Of a DNA stretch of 64,000 bases, positions 29,445 to 36,915 are shown piece by piece. This DNA is from Laceyella sediminis (lineage in GTDB: Bacteria; Bacillota; Bacilli; Thermoactinomycetales; Thermoactinomycetaceae): contig NZ_PVTZ01000002.1 of assembly GCF_003003125.1 (NCBI RefSeq), positions 1-64,000 on the forward strand, written 5' to 3'. Below the pieces are notes generated by a model, which was not told where the DNA came from, did not search any database, and was given only the letters and a program-made list of their open reading frames with translations. The translations under genes and the position numbers were made by a program. The first letter of the stretch is position 1. Each line of letters begins with the position of its first letter.

Positions 29445-30765
29445 AAAGCTCCTCCTCGCTTTGCAAGTCGATGTCGCCTTGGATTTTAAGCAACTCTTTA
29501 TAACATCGAACCAAGTCATCGTTTTTATCCATCTTATCAAAACAATGAGATAACATCAATAAAGCCGTACTAAGCCTTTGTTTAAAGCCGTGTGTTCGCA
29601 GTAGTTCCGCAGCTTCTTCGTAAAAGGGAACCGCCTTATTATATTGTCCTTGATAAAAGAAATAATTCCCTCGAACAATTAAAGCCTTCGCCAACCGGTA
29701 AGAATCCCCAACTTCTCGCCCCATCCTGATAGCTTCGTCCAGATGTACATCAGCCTGTTTCCAATCGGCTAACTGGATGAAAAGAGTCCCAAGATTACTT
29801 AGAGAATCAATGTTTCTACGGGGATAATTGCTACCTGCGTCCATCCAAAGGACAATTTGAAAGCATTTTCGGGCTTTTTCATATCTATTTTGTTTTAGAT
29901 AAACTGTCCCTAATATATTTAACAAATCAAGGTGACGGTTTTTAATGTCATTTCTTACAGCAATTTCGATTCCTTCTTGACAGACTTTAATCGCTTCTTC
30001 ATAATCCCCTCTTCCCCTTAAGATAGCAGCACGAAAACGATATATGTTGAGAACAACACGAATATTTTCGATTTCCGAAAGATGTTGCCAGAGGTCATTA
30101 AGGATTTGAGCAGCGTGATCAGACTGCCCCATTTTCAAAAGATATTGTATTTTATTGCTTTGTAAACGTTGCTTAACCTCTTTTCTTCCTTTATTTTCAT
30201 CAAATACCTCTAATCCCTTATTCACATAGTGAAGAGCATTGGTTAAATCATTTTTCAGAAACGAATTATTGCCCAGTTCTTTATAACAATAGGCCAAAAC
30301 ATTGGTTGGCGGGTCTATGTTGTTTTTTTCGGCAAGCCTAATTACATTGATGAATATATCATTGGCTTTTTTTAAATCATCTTTAAGGCGGTAGTATCTT
30401 CCCTCCAAATAACGAATGGACAGCGCAAGTGGATGAAAGTTTTCAATCTCAATATTTTTTAGCTGTTCCATCGCTATCTCTTCGTTCCCTTTCTCCATAA
30501 TCGCTTCAATACTTTTAAGAGTAAGATTTAAGTCCTCCATTTTCTCTCTTTCTTTTTTTACCTCTTGATGCAGTTTTTCAACAGGATAAAGGTTAATCTG
30601 TTTCAAAAAGTGAATGAAAGTATCATCTGTGACTGGGATTTTTCCATTTTCAATATTACTTACCGTAGCAGTTGATATGCCAGCAATATCTTCTTGACGA
30701 AGTCCGTGCGCTTTTCTCATTTTTTTAACGACATACCGAACTAAAACTTCATCTCGATTGTTCAT
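29434..30765 (-). CDS. HTH-TPR transcriptional regulator, RRNPP-like
   Basis: A 443-residue protein. Start ATG 30765 (MNNRDE) follows GAAGGTGG; the ATG five codons upstream is less well placed. Residues 8-65 form an Xre helix-turn-helix (VKKMRKAHGLRQEDIAGISTATVSNIENGKIPV). About nine TPR-like helical repeats follow (FINVIRLAEKNN, CYKELGNNSFLKNDLTNALHYVNKGLE, GTLFIQLADWKQADVHLDEAIRM). It shares architecture with the regulator at 3767 in the other island. It is divergent from the small Cys protein at 31027 and is the first gene of the repeat-flanked cassette. Likely controls the cassette; ligand unknown. Confidence 0.8.
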   Translation of the reverse strand: MNNRDEVLVRYVVKKMRKAHGLRQEDIAGISTATVSNIENGKIPVTDDTFIHFLKQINLYPVEKLHQEVKKEREKMEDLNLTLKSIEAIMEKGNEEIAMEQLKNIEIENFHPLALSIRYLEGRYYRLKDDLKKANDIFINVIRLAEKNNIDPPTNVLAYCYKELGNNSFLKNDLTNALHYVNKGLEVFDENKGRKEVKQRLQSNKIQYLLKMGQSDHAAQILNDLWQHLSEIENIRVVLNIYRFRAAILRGRGDYEEAIKVCQEGIEIAVRNDIKNRHLDLLNILGTVYLKQNRYEKARKCFQIVLWMDAGSNYPRRNIDSLSNLGTLFIQLADWKQADVHLDEAIRMGREVGDSYRLAKALIVRGNYFFYQGQYNKAVPFYEEAAELLRTHGFKQRLSTALLMLSHCFDKMDKNDDLVRCYKELLKIQGDIDLQSEEELYDF

Positions 30766-31026
30766 TTTATCCACCTTCATTCAATTCTGATAATTATATT
30801 ATGGCATAAAGTCTAATGACCATAGACACATATTTAGCTTAAGGCCGAATTTTAAAGTTTATGTGATTAGAAGATGACAAAAACAGCATAAACGAGTGTT
30901 TCAGTATTTTACTGGGTCCGATTTCAATTCAAACATTAAACAAAGCTAAAAAATGGAAGGTTATAATTTAATTATCAAGGAATTCCGATCAATCAAAATC
31001 TACTGCTTTGGAGAAGGAGGAATGGC

Positions 31027-31215
31027 ATGAACGTGGCAGTGTGTTGTTGCGGAAACAAAATTGATCTGAAAGTATCTGCTTATCGATGCCCAGACTGCTT
31101 AAAACTTTTGCCTACCGTAGCGACATCTGATGCAGGAAAGACAAAATCAGTCAATGAAACTTGGAGAAAGTTAAAAATGGCACTTGGTGAACTTGAGGAG
31201 GTTAGCAAATGCTAA
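31027..31215 (+). CDS. small cysteine-rich protein
   Basis: A 62-residue protein with CCCGNK near the start and YRCPDC at about residue 20, a likely zinc ribbon. AAGGAGG precedes ATG 31027 at 7 nt. It overlaps the next gene (31209) by 7 bp, so the two are translationally coupled. Unknown function. Confidence 0.65.
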   Translation: MNVAVCCCGNKIDLKVSAYRCPDCLKLLPTVATSDAGKTKSVNETWRKLKMALGELEEVSKC

Positions 31216-31520
31216 GACTTCGAGTAGAAGGGCCAGCTAATCAGGTAAGGACATTCATTCGCGATTTTTCGGTTCTTCCACAACATAATGTGAAAGCTAC
31301 GTCAAAACCGTACCAGGATGAGCATTTGGAAAACGGTGATGTGAGATCGTTTTGTCACTTCGAATATTATCCGTTAAACGTGATTCATCAGCCGATCACT
31401 GTTACATTTGGAACTCCCGATGGAAAAGATTTAACATTTGCATTGTTGCGGGGAAGTGTCCTTAGAATCGGTGATGTTATTTCTGTTTCGGGTAAAGTAA
31501 CACCAAGGCTTTTAAAGTAG
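31209..31520 (+). CDS. small unknown protein, paralogue of the one at 3180
   Basis: A 103-residue protein whose N-terminus (LRLRVEGPANQVRTFIRDF) matches that of the protein at 3180-3512. Ribosome binding site GAGGAGG is inside the preceding gene. In both islands this family neighbours an HTH-TPR regulator and a radical SAM enzyme. Function unknown. Confidence 0.65.
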   Translation: MLRLRVEGPANQVRTFIRDFSVLPQHNVKATSKPYQDEHLENGDVRSFCHFEYYPLNVIHQPITVTFGTPDGKDLTFALLRGSVLRIGDVISVSGKVTPRLLK

Positions 31521-31526
31521 TAGACG

Positions 31527-31560
31527 AAAAAAAGAGCCGATATTATTCGGCTCATAAATG
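31527..31560 (-). terminator. terminator between convergent genes
   Basis: GAGCCGA/TCGGCTC hairpin, T run on the minus strand; it serves the methyltransferase gene at 31594 and lies between convergent transcripts. Confidence 0.65.
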
Positions 31561-31593
31561 AAGATGTTTTTGTTGTCAACCCTTTTTCTGATT

Positions 31594-32202
31594 TCATTTA
31601 CCTGCCAAAAAGATATAAAATGAAAGCTCCGGGTATTTATTATCCATGTACACTTTCTCAATAGTGTATTTGGATTCATAAATGTAATTTTCGAATTGTC
31701 TTGGATGGTGGTATCTTACAAAGTCCATATAAAGGATGCGACCATCCTTTTTAACCAAATTGAAACACTGGTTTAGTATATCGTCATATGCTCCAGATTC
31801 TTTCACTGTTGACCCAATAACAGTAACAATATCAAACTGCGCATTGTCTAAACTTGTGAATAATACATCTTCGCAAATAACTTTCGATGGATTGGGATGG
31901 TTTTCTTTGGATTGTCTATAACGAAATATGTCACAAATATCTTTGTTTTTATCTATACTCGTGAGTTGACCCATTCCATTTAGCCAAAAACCCAAAAAAT
32001 CGTCCCATTCCCCCGATCCGATTCCCACATTGCAAACTTGGATTCCTGGAAATAAATTAAGATGCTTTTGCACAAAATCTCGAATTGTTGATTCGATGTA
32101 AAGATTTTGCGGGGAAATGTTCCATTCGTATGCTTCGGGTTGTCTTGAATCCAGATAATATTTGAGAAGTTTTTCGTCAGTGATTTGTTCGTTAACTATC
32201 AT
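31594..32202 (-). CDS. class I SAM-dependent methyltransferase
   Basis: A 202-residue protein. Motif I is VCNVGIGSGEWDDFL near residue 57, followed by an acidic residue after the next strand (SIDKNKD), and a motif-IV-like FDIVTVIGST. The substrate is unknown. It is divergent from the radical SAM gene (starts 32362) within the repeat-flanked cassette, so it may modify the peptide product or a small molecule. Alternatively it is unrelated cargo. Confidence 0.75.
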   Translation of the reverse strand: MIVNEQITDEKLLKYYLDSRQPEAYEWNISPQNLYIESTIRDFVQKHLNLFPGIQVCNVGIGSGEWDDFLGFWLNGMGQLTSIDKNKDICDIFRYRQSKENHPNPSKVICEDVLFTSLDNAQFDIVTVIGSTVKESGAYDDILNQCFNLVKKDGRILYMDFVRYHHPRQFENYIYESKYTIEKVYMDNKYPELSFYIFLAGK

Positions 32203-32295
32203 TGTGTTCTCCCCTGCTTATTCGGCTCCTGTTGCTTGTTATTATTTCTTGAAAAAGTGAATGAAATACTGAAAAAACAATGCGAATGAAAACAA

Positions 32296-32343
32296 CTATA
32301 AGGTATAATGAATTATGAAAATTTATTTATTTTTACCTTATAG
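32296..32343 (+). promoter_or_regulatory. 10-bp perfect inverted repeat over radical SAM promoter
   Basis: CTATAAGGTA (32296-32305) and TACCTTATAG (32334-32343) are perfect inverted copies 38 bp apart. The left arm overlaps the -10 box TATAAT (32304-32309), and the right arm lies just before the radical SAM start. This is a good operator candidate for the cassette regulator; as RNA the right arm could also form a leader hairpin. Confidence 0.6.
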
Positions 32344-32361
32344 ACGGAAATGAGGGGTAAA

Positions 32362-33522
32362 ATGCAAGAGCAAGTCCCACAAGACGTGCATATTGCTAAG
32401 AAGATCCGTCAACAACTGATTCCAATGATTGTTCAATGGGAAATCACTCAACGCTGTAACTGGAACTGTAGATTTTGCTACCAGGATGAGCATATCACAG
32501 AAGTATTAAGTACAGAAGAAATTCAGCGTGTTATTGATGATTTTAGTGAATTGGGAACTCTCAAACTTATCTTAACAGGCGGTGAGCCTTTAGTAAGAAA
32601 AGATTTATTTCAGATTGCTGAGTATGCGAAGAAAAAGGGAATAGTTCTTTGCCTGTACTCCAACGGTGAAAAACTAGCTGATCCAGAAATAGCAGAAAAA
32701 GTATCACGGATGTTTGCAGAAGTGGAGATCAGCATATTAGCTGGCGATTCAGAAATTCATGATGAACTCTCCCGAAAAAAAGGCTCCTTCTATAAGACAC
32801 TCCAAGGAATCAAGAATATCCACGCCAATGGTACGAAAGTCCTTGTAAAAACCCCGGTTACAAGAAAAGCACTTCCTTCTTTGAAAAAATTAGAATCCCT
32901 CCTGCAAGAACTTAGCCTTGAATGGAATGTAGATGTCGATATTACACCCACTTACGAAGGTTCCTTTGTTCCAACTGATGATTTTTCTCTCACCTATGAG
33001 GACATGAAGCAGTTCTGGGTCGATTTTCCGCAATATTCAAGTCTCCTAATGTTCCCTCCAGATTATGCAAACCTCGACCCGAATCCTGATTCAGATGGAC
33101 TATGCCGCGCAGGTCGTAACTTCTGTTTTATTGATGCCAAAGGAAATGTATATCCTTGTCTCCAATTCAAAATTGGAATGGGTGAAGAAAGTAGTAGCTC
33201 TACATCATGGGCCGGCAATGGACCATCCGCAAACTGTGGAAATATCAAAGAAAAATCCTTTAAAGAGATTTGGAATCAATCTCCAATGTTTCAAAAAATC
33301 CGTTCGATTACAGCACGAGACTTAACAATCTGTACGACATGCGATGCCTTTAAGGACTGTCCGAAATGTATGGCTAATAATTACCGTGCTTGGGGAGTGA
33401 TCGATATTGCCGGTCCATCAACTTGCAACAAGACAGCAACAAGCATGAAGTTAAGAAACGAGAATTTCGAACCTGCCGGAATAAGGAGAACGAGAAACCT
33501 AGGATTGAAGCCACGAATGTGA
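32362..33522 (+). CDS. radical SAM/SPASM peptide-modifying enzyme
   Basis: A 386-residue enzyme. Start ATG 32362 follows GAGGGG; an in-frame ATG lies 12 bp upstream. The SAM cluster motif is CNWNCRFC (Cys32, Cys36, Cys39), with LTGGEPL near residue 75. The C-terminal ~150 residues hold a SPASM-like set of cysteines (GLCRAG…FCFIDAKGNVYPC, then NCGN, ICTTC, CPKC and STCNK) that would bind auxiliary Fe-S clusters. Enzymes of this build make thioether or C-C crosslinks in ribosomal peptides. The next gene, 11 bp away, encodes a Cys-rich precursor-like peptide and the one after it a PqqD-like protein, which supports that role. Confidence 0.88.
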   Translation: MQEQVPQDVHIAKKIRQQLIPMIVQWEITQRCNWNCRFCYQDEHITEVLSTEEIQRVIDDFSELGTLKLILTGGEPLVRKDLFQIAEYAKKKGIVLCLYSNGEKLADPEIAEKVSRMFAEVEISILAGDSEIHDELSRKKGSFYKTLQGIKNIHANGTKVLVKTPVTRKALPSLKKLESLLQELSLEWNVDVDITPTYEGSFVPTDDFSLTYEDMKQFWVDFPQYSSLLMFPPDYANLDPNPDSDGLCRAGRNFCFIDAKGNVYPCLQFKIGMGEESSSSTSWAGNGPSANCGNIKEKSFKEIWNQSPMFQKIRSITARDLTICTTCDAFKDCPKCMANNYRAWGVIDIAGPSTCNKTATSMKLRNENFEPAGIRRTRNLGLKPRM

Positions 33523-33541
33523 TTGAAGGGAGGTGATTCCG

Positions 33542-33673
33542 ATAAAAGCGAACAAAACGACCGCGACGGTCAAACGTCCATATGTGAAACCCGTTATTCG
33601 CCCTTATGGTGTTGTGGAAGCAGTGGCGTTCACTGGGAAGTCTTCGAATAGTTGCAGAACTTGCTGTGTATAG
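33542..33673 (+). CDS. RiPP precursor peptide, apparent ATA start
   Basis: A 43-codon frame. The leader contains YVKPVIRPYGVVEAVAFTG, closely matching the YxxPxLxxxGxxxxxTx motif that PqqD-like (RRE) proteins bind in lasso-type leaders. The last 11 residues, KSSNSCRTCCV, give a core with Cys38, Cys41 and Cys42. A near-consensus ribosome binding site GGGAGGTGATT (33528-33538) leaves 8 nt before ATA 33542, with no ATG or TTG available; GTG 33533 lies inside the ribosome binding site and GTG at 33584 would cut off the leader motif. It sits between the radical SAM enzyme and the PqqD-like gene and is followed by a terminator. No lasso cyclase, peptidase or exporter is nearby. Confidence 0.72.
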   Translation: MKANKTTATVKRPYVKPVIRPYGVVEAVAFTGKSSNSCRTCCV

Positions 33674-33687
33674 CTTATTCGCTGATA

Positions 33688-33721
33688 CCCTAGGGGGATT
33701 AAAAATCCCCCGCCTTTTTTA
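33688..33721 (+). terminator. terminator between precursor and PqqD-like gene
   Basis: AGGGGGATT/AATCCCCC with six to seven T following. Placed inside the operon, it would favour precursor message over the downstream genes. Confidence 0.8.
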
Positions 33722-33736
33722 GAAAGGAGAAAGAAT

Positions 33737-34012
33737 ATGCGCATTCAAGTGAATTTGGCTAAAGTGGGATGGACTAGAATTGATGGGCAGTTGGTCATTT
33801 ATCGCCCAGAAAACGAAAAATATTTCGTTTGCAATGAAACAAGCGAATTTATTTGGCAAATATTAATTGAAAAGGCTGTAACAGTTCAGGAACTTATCCA
33901 GTCATTTCAAAAATACTATGATTGTGAGCCGGATTTGGTTGAAGCAGATATATTGCAAGTCATTGAACTGTTAAAAGAGGAAAGCATTATACTTGTGGAA
34001 GAAACTGCATAA
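33737..34012 (+). CDS. PqqD-like RiPP recognition protein
   Basis: A 91-residue protein with the PqqD fold pattern: three N-terminal strands (LVIYRPENEKYFVCNETSEFIWQILIE), then helices (VQELIQSFQKYYDCEPDLVEADILQVIELLKEESIILVEE). Such RREs bind leader peptides and present them to the modifying enzyme. AGAAAGGAG precedes ATG 33737. Its order after radical SAM and precursor is standard for RiPP clusters. Confidence 0.85.
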   Translation: MRIQVNLAKVGWTRIDGQLVIYRPENEKYFVCNETSEFIWQILIEKAVTVQELIQSFQKYYDCEPDLVEADILQVIELLKEESIILVEETA

Positions 34013-34066
34013 TTCCGCTATAATATATTCTAATATTACTGAAAGTATAGAATTGTGGTGTCTGTG

Positions 34067-34903
34067 ATGAAAAAGGAACGTTTGGATGTTTTGCTTGTTC
34101 AAAAAGGCCTATGCGCTACTCTAGACATTGCTCAACGAATGATTTTATCGGGTTATGTCTTTGTTAATCAGGAAAGAATGCAACATGTAGGGACTAAAAT
34201 CAAAATCGACAGCTCTATAGAGTTAAAACTTAAAAATCTAAAGTATGTGAGTAGGGGAGGCCTTAAGCTAGAAGAAGCACTTCGGGTCTTTCCCGTACAT
34301 ATGGAAGATCGCGTAATGTTAGACATTGGTGCATCTACGGGCGGGTTTACGGATTGCGCTTTGCAACGTGGAGCTAAGCGGGTCTATTCCATTGATGTAG
34401 GATACGGACAGCTAGCGTGGAAACTGAGACAAGACCCCCGAGTTATCGTGATGGAACGGACAAATTTCCGCTATCTAAAAAAAGAAGACCTCACAGGTGA
34501 GCCGCCAAACTTAGCGACAATCGATGTTTCCTTTATTTCTCTGTCCCTTATCTTCCCAAAACTACGAGAATTGTTACTTCCTAATGGAGAAGTGGTTTCA
34601 CTTGTGAAACCACAATTCGAAGCTGAACGACATCAAGTAGGAAATCGCGGGATTGTTCGAGACAAGCATATTCATCAGCAAGTCTTGGAACGTTTTGTTC
34701 AGATAGTTCAATCAAATGGTTTTACTGCTTTTCAACTTGCTCCTTCTCCAATTCAAGGTAATGAAGGGAATATTGAATTCCTTGCCTACTGTAAATTTCA
34801 GTATGAAAAAGAACAGATTGATTTACACATTGAAGAAATCGTTCAACAAGCACATGAACGATTTAGTTTAAAACATAGCGAGGAGATTGATTATGGCTGC
34901 TAA
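34067..34903 (+). CDS. TlyA-type rRNA 2'-O-methyltransferase, copy 1
   Basis: A 278-residue protein with an N-terminal S4 RNA-binding domain (RLDVLLVQKGLCATLDIAQRMILSGYVFVN) and an FtsJ-type methyltransferase domain (LDIGASTGGFTDC SAM loop). Residues Lys68, Asp153, Lys181 and Glu237 correspond to the catalytic K-D-K-E set of TlyA, so it looks active. TlyA methylates ribose 2'-OH groups in 16S and 23S rRNA. Start is ATG 34067; the frame begins at 34055. TlyA is normally a single chromosomal gene near xseA/dxs, so a mobile pair is notable. It overlaps copy 2 by 11 bp. It could protect ribosomes against the cassette's peptide; that is inference. Confidence 0.85.
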   Translation: MKKERLDVLLVQKGLCATLDIAQRMILSGYVFVNQERMQHVGTKIKIDSSIELKLKNLKYVSRGGLKLEEALRVFPVHMEDRVMLDIGASTGGFTDCALQRGAKRVYSIDVGYGQLAWKLRQDPRVIVMERTNFRYLKKEDLTGEPPNLATIDVSFISLSLIFPKLRELLLPNGEVVSLVKPQFEAERHQVGNRGIVRDKHIHQQVLERFVQIVQSNGFTAFQLAPSPIQGNEGNIEFLAYCKFQYEKEQIDLHIEEIVQQAHERFSLKHSEEIDYGC

Positions 34904-35720
34904 AAAGAAGCAACCTCTCTGGGAAGCGCTAATTGATAGAGGTTTCTTTGAAGATCGGAAAACTGCTACAAGTTGGATTATGATGGGTAAAGTTCTTGTC
35001 AACCAACAACGTGCTTCTAATGCTGGTGAAATGGTCAAAGAAGATGCAAATATCCAAGTTAAAGGAATTGACCTGAAATATGTTGGTAAAGGTGGACTTA
35101 AATTAGAAGGCGCAATCGCTCAATTTGGCATTGATGTAAATGGACGGGTTTGCTTGGACACAGGAGCATCTACGGGCGGGTTTACGGATTGCCTCATACA
35201 GCATGGAGCCAGCCGTACATATGCAATTGATGTGGGATTTGGTCAACTGGCTGGAAAACTACGACAGGATGAACGAGTTGTAAACATGGAAAAAACCAAT
35301 ATTGGTGATGTTAAGGTTGAACATCTAACTCCGCGTCCATCTCTGGCTACAGTTGACTTGTCTTATCTCTCCTTGAAAAAGGCGATACCAATTATTAGTG
35401 AACTGTTAGATGAAAATGGAGAAATGTTATGTTTAGTAAAACCGTTATTCGAAATTGAGGACTCCAAAGTTAGAAGAACTGGAGAAATTGAAAGTCCAGA
35501 CCAATATAAGGCAGTATTAGAAGACCTCGTGGAATTTTCCGATGAGTTTGGTTTAAATACTTTAGGTGTTACTCATAGTCCAGTTACCGGTAATAAAGGA
35601 ACACATGAATTTTTTCTATGGACATCTTTAGATAAGTCAAAAGAGAGACGGAATTTAGACGAAGATATTAGAACTGCAATAGACAGAGTAATGAAACTTC
35701 AACCATACAAAAATAATTAG
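34893..35720 (+). CDS. TlyA-type rRNA 2'-O-methyltransferase, copy 2
   Basis: A 275-residue paralogue of the preceding gene with the same S4 plus FtsJ build. GGLK70, TVD155, LVK183 and HE239F match the catalytic set. A GAGGAG site precedes ATG 34893 inside copy 1, giving translational coupling. A 27-nt block around the SAM motif (34331-34357 and 35166-35192) is identical in the two copies although the rest has diverged, hinting at gene conversion. Two copies may target different rRNA sites. Confidence 0.85.
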   Translation: MAAKKKQPLWEALIDRGFFEDRKTATSWIMMGKVLVNQQRASNAGEMVKEDANIQVKGIDLKYVGKGGLKLEGAIAQFGIDVNGRVCLDTGASTGGFTDCLIQHGASRTYAIDVGFGQLAGKLRQDERVVNMEKTNIGDVKVEHLTPRPSLATVDLSYLSLKKAIPIISELLDENGEMLCLVKPLFEIEDSKVRRTGEIESPDQYKAVLEDLVEFSDEFGLNTLGVTHSPVTGNKGTHEFFLWTSLDKSKERRNLDEDIRTAIDRVMKLQPYKNN

Positions 35721-35756
35721 AAAGAGCTAATGGTATTAGGGTTCTGTGATTTTTAA

Positions 35757-35952
35757 AAAAGAGGAGTGCAAAAATCGTAAAGAGGGATAGTCAATTATTG
35801 ACGGTAAACTAGAATTACTAAACAAGAATTAAAGAACAAGAATTAATGATTACAAGCCCAGTCTTGCGACTGTACTTGTTAGCGGCATTTATATCTATCT
35901 AATTACGATTACTTTTTATTCGGAATAAGGGATAAGGTCACTGCCGTTAAAA
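35757..35952 (+). repeat. 196-bp direct repeat, right copy
   Basis: The partner of 29038-29233 (one mismatch). It follows the second TlyA gene by 36 bp and ends the cassette; the element backbone resumes with genes from 36291. Confidence 0.95.
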
Positions 35953-36290
35953 GTAAAGGCCGTTAAAAGACAATAATAAAAGACCACCGCCGCCAGTCAT
36001 AATACCGTTCCGCCCGATAGAGATTAGTAATCGACTTGTGGAGCGTGGTCTTAATAAACTTTACATCCGAAACTATTATTATTCCGGTGATTAGTGTTGT
36101 AGAAAATACAAAAATCAGACTCTCAGCTATTAATTATGAATGAGGGGACGATGATTAGCGATCTTGTCCTTTCGTTAAACTTCTTGGTTTACTTCCTGTT
36201 TGCTCTTCTAAACTTCTCCTTTCCGCTTTTGGCCGTCCAATGCTGGGCGGTCTTTTTGTTTGTATCTAATTTCGCAAAGGGGGTTGTACG
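35953..36290. other. intergenic region with inverted repeat and terminator
   Basis: AAGACCAC (about 35976) and GTGGTCTT (about 36045) are inverted. GGCCGTCC…GGGCGGTC followed by a T run (about 36230-36258) looks like a terminator. No gene is seen. Confidence 0.45.
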
Positions 36291-36518
36291 ATGGAATTAA
36301 CCGGTAAGGACTTACAGATATACCGATTTGCCCATGGTCTTACACGCCAAGACCTTGCCGACCGTCTCGAAATCAGTTACCCATATGTGGCGCTTATTGA
36401 AAGGGATGAATGCCGAATCCCGAAAGATCGTGAAACCGACATACGGAATCGGTTAGGGCTCAGTGACTACCGACTGGCAAAGTTGCGCAAGATCATGGAG
36501 CAATTGCGGAGTGTCTAA
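36291..36518 (+). CDS. Xre-family helix-turn-helix protein
   Basis: A 75-residue DNA-binding protein: LQIYRFAHGLTRQDLADRLEISYPYVALIERDECRIP is a standard Cro/C1-type HTH. AAAGGGGG precedes ATG 36291. It begins a run of five tightly packed small genes (36291-37924) of the element backbone and probably regulates it. Confidence 0.8.
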   Translation: MELTGKDLQIYRFAHGLTRQDLADRLEISYPYVALIERDECRIPKDRETDIRNRLGLSDYRLAKLRKIMEQLRSV

Positions 36519-36519
36519 T

Positions 36520-36915
36520 ATGGACATTATCGAAGCGATCACGACAGAGTTACAAGGAAAAAAGTTCATTGCCACTCATGTTTTCAAAGACGGAAGGCAT
36601 ATCGACACCAACGTTCGGGAAATCCAAGCAGATTCGTCTATTCTTGATTTGTTGGTTGACCTGATCGTACAACACGATTTATCGAAATCCTGCGAGATCA
36701 GAACAGACAGCGAGGAAGTGTATAAAACAGCATTGCCGATAGTCGGATTACACGCTCACTTTCTCCCCTGTAACGAGTTTGAACGGCTGTATAAGTTGTT
36801 TGATCCCGCGACAAGGGAGTTCGAAGCTATACAGTCTTTGTTTCTTGTAACGAAGGAAACGGAGCATTTAACGAGATGGGAGAGATTTTGGTTATGGGTG
36901 AGTTCAAAGTTCTAA
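36520..36915 (+). CDS. unknown element protein
   Basis: A 131-residue protein, one base after the HTH gene stop. The acidic alpha/beta composition shows no family I recognise. It overlaps the next gene by 22 bp, so it belongs to the same operon. Confidence 0.55.
   Translation: MDIIEAITTELQGKKFIATHVFKDGRHIDTNVREIQADSSILDLLVDLIVQHDLSKSCEIRTDSEEVYKTALPIVGLHAHFLPCNEFERLYKLFDPATREFEAIQSLFLVTKETEHLTRWERFWLWVSSKF

Noticed and set aside
33542-34012. Lasso-peptide cluster
   Set aside because: The leader motif and PqqD-like protein fit, but there is no asparagine-synthetase-like cyclase and no transglutaminase-like peptidase; the modifying enzyme is a radical SAM protein instead.
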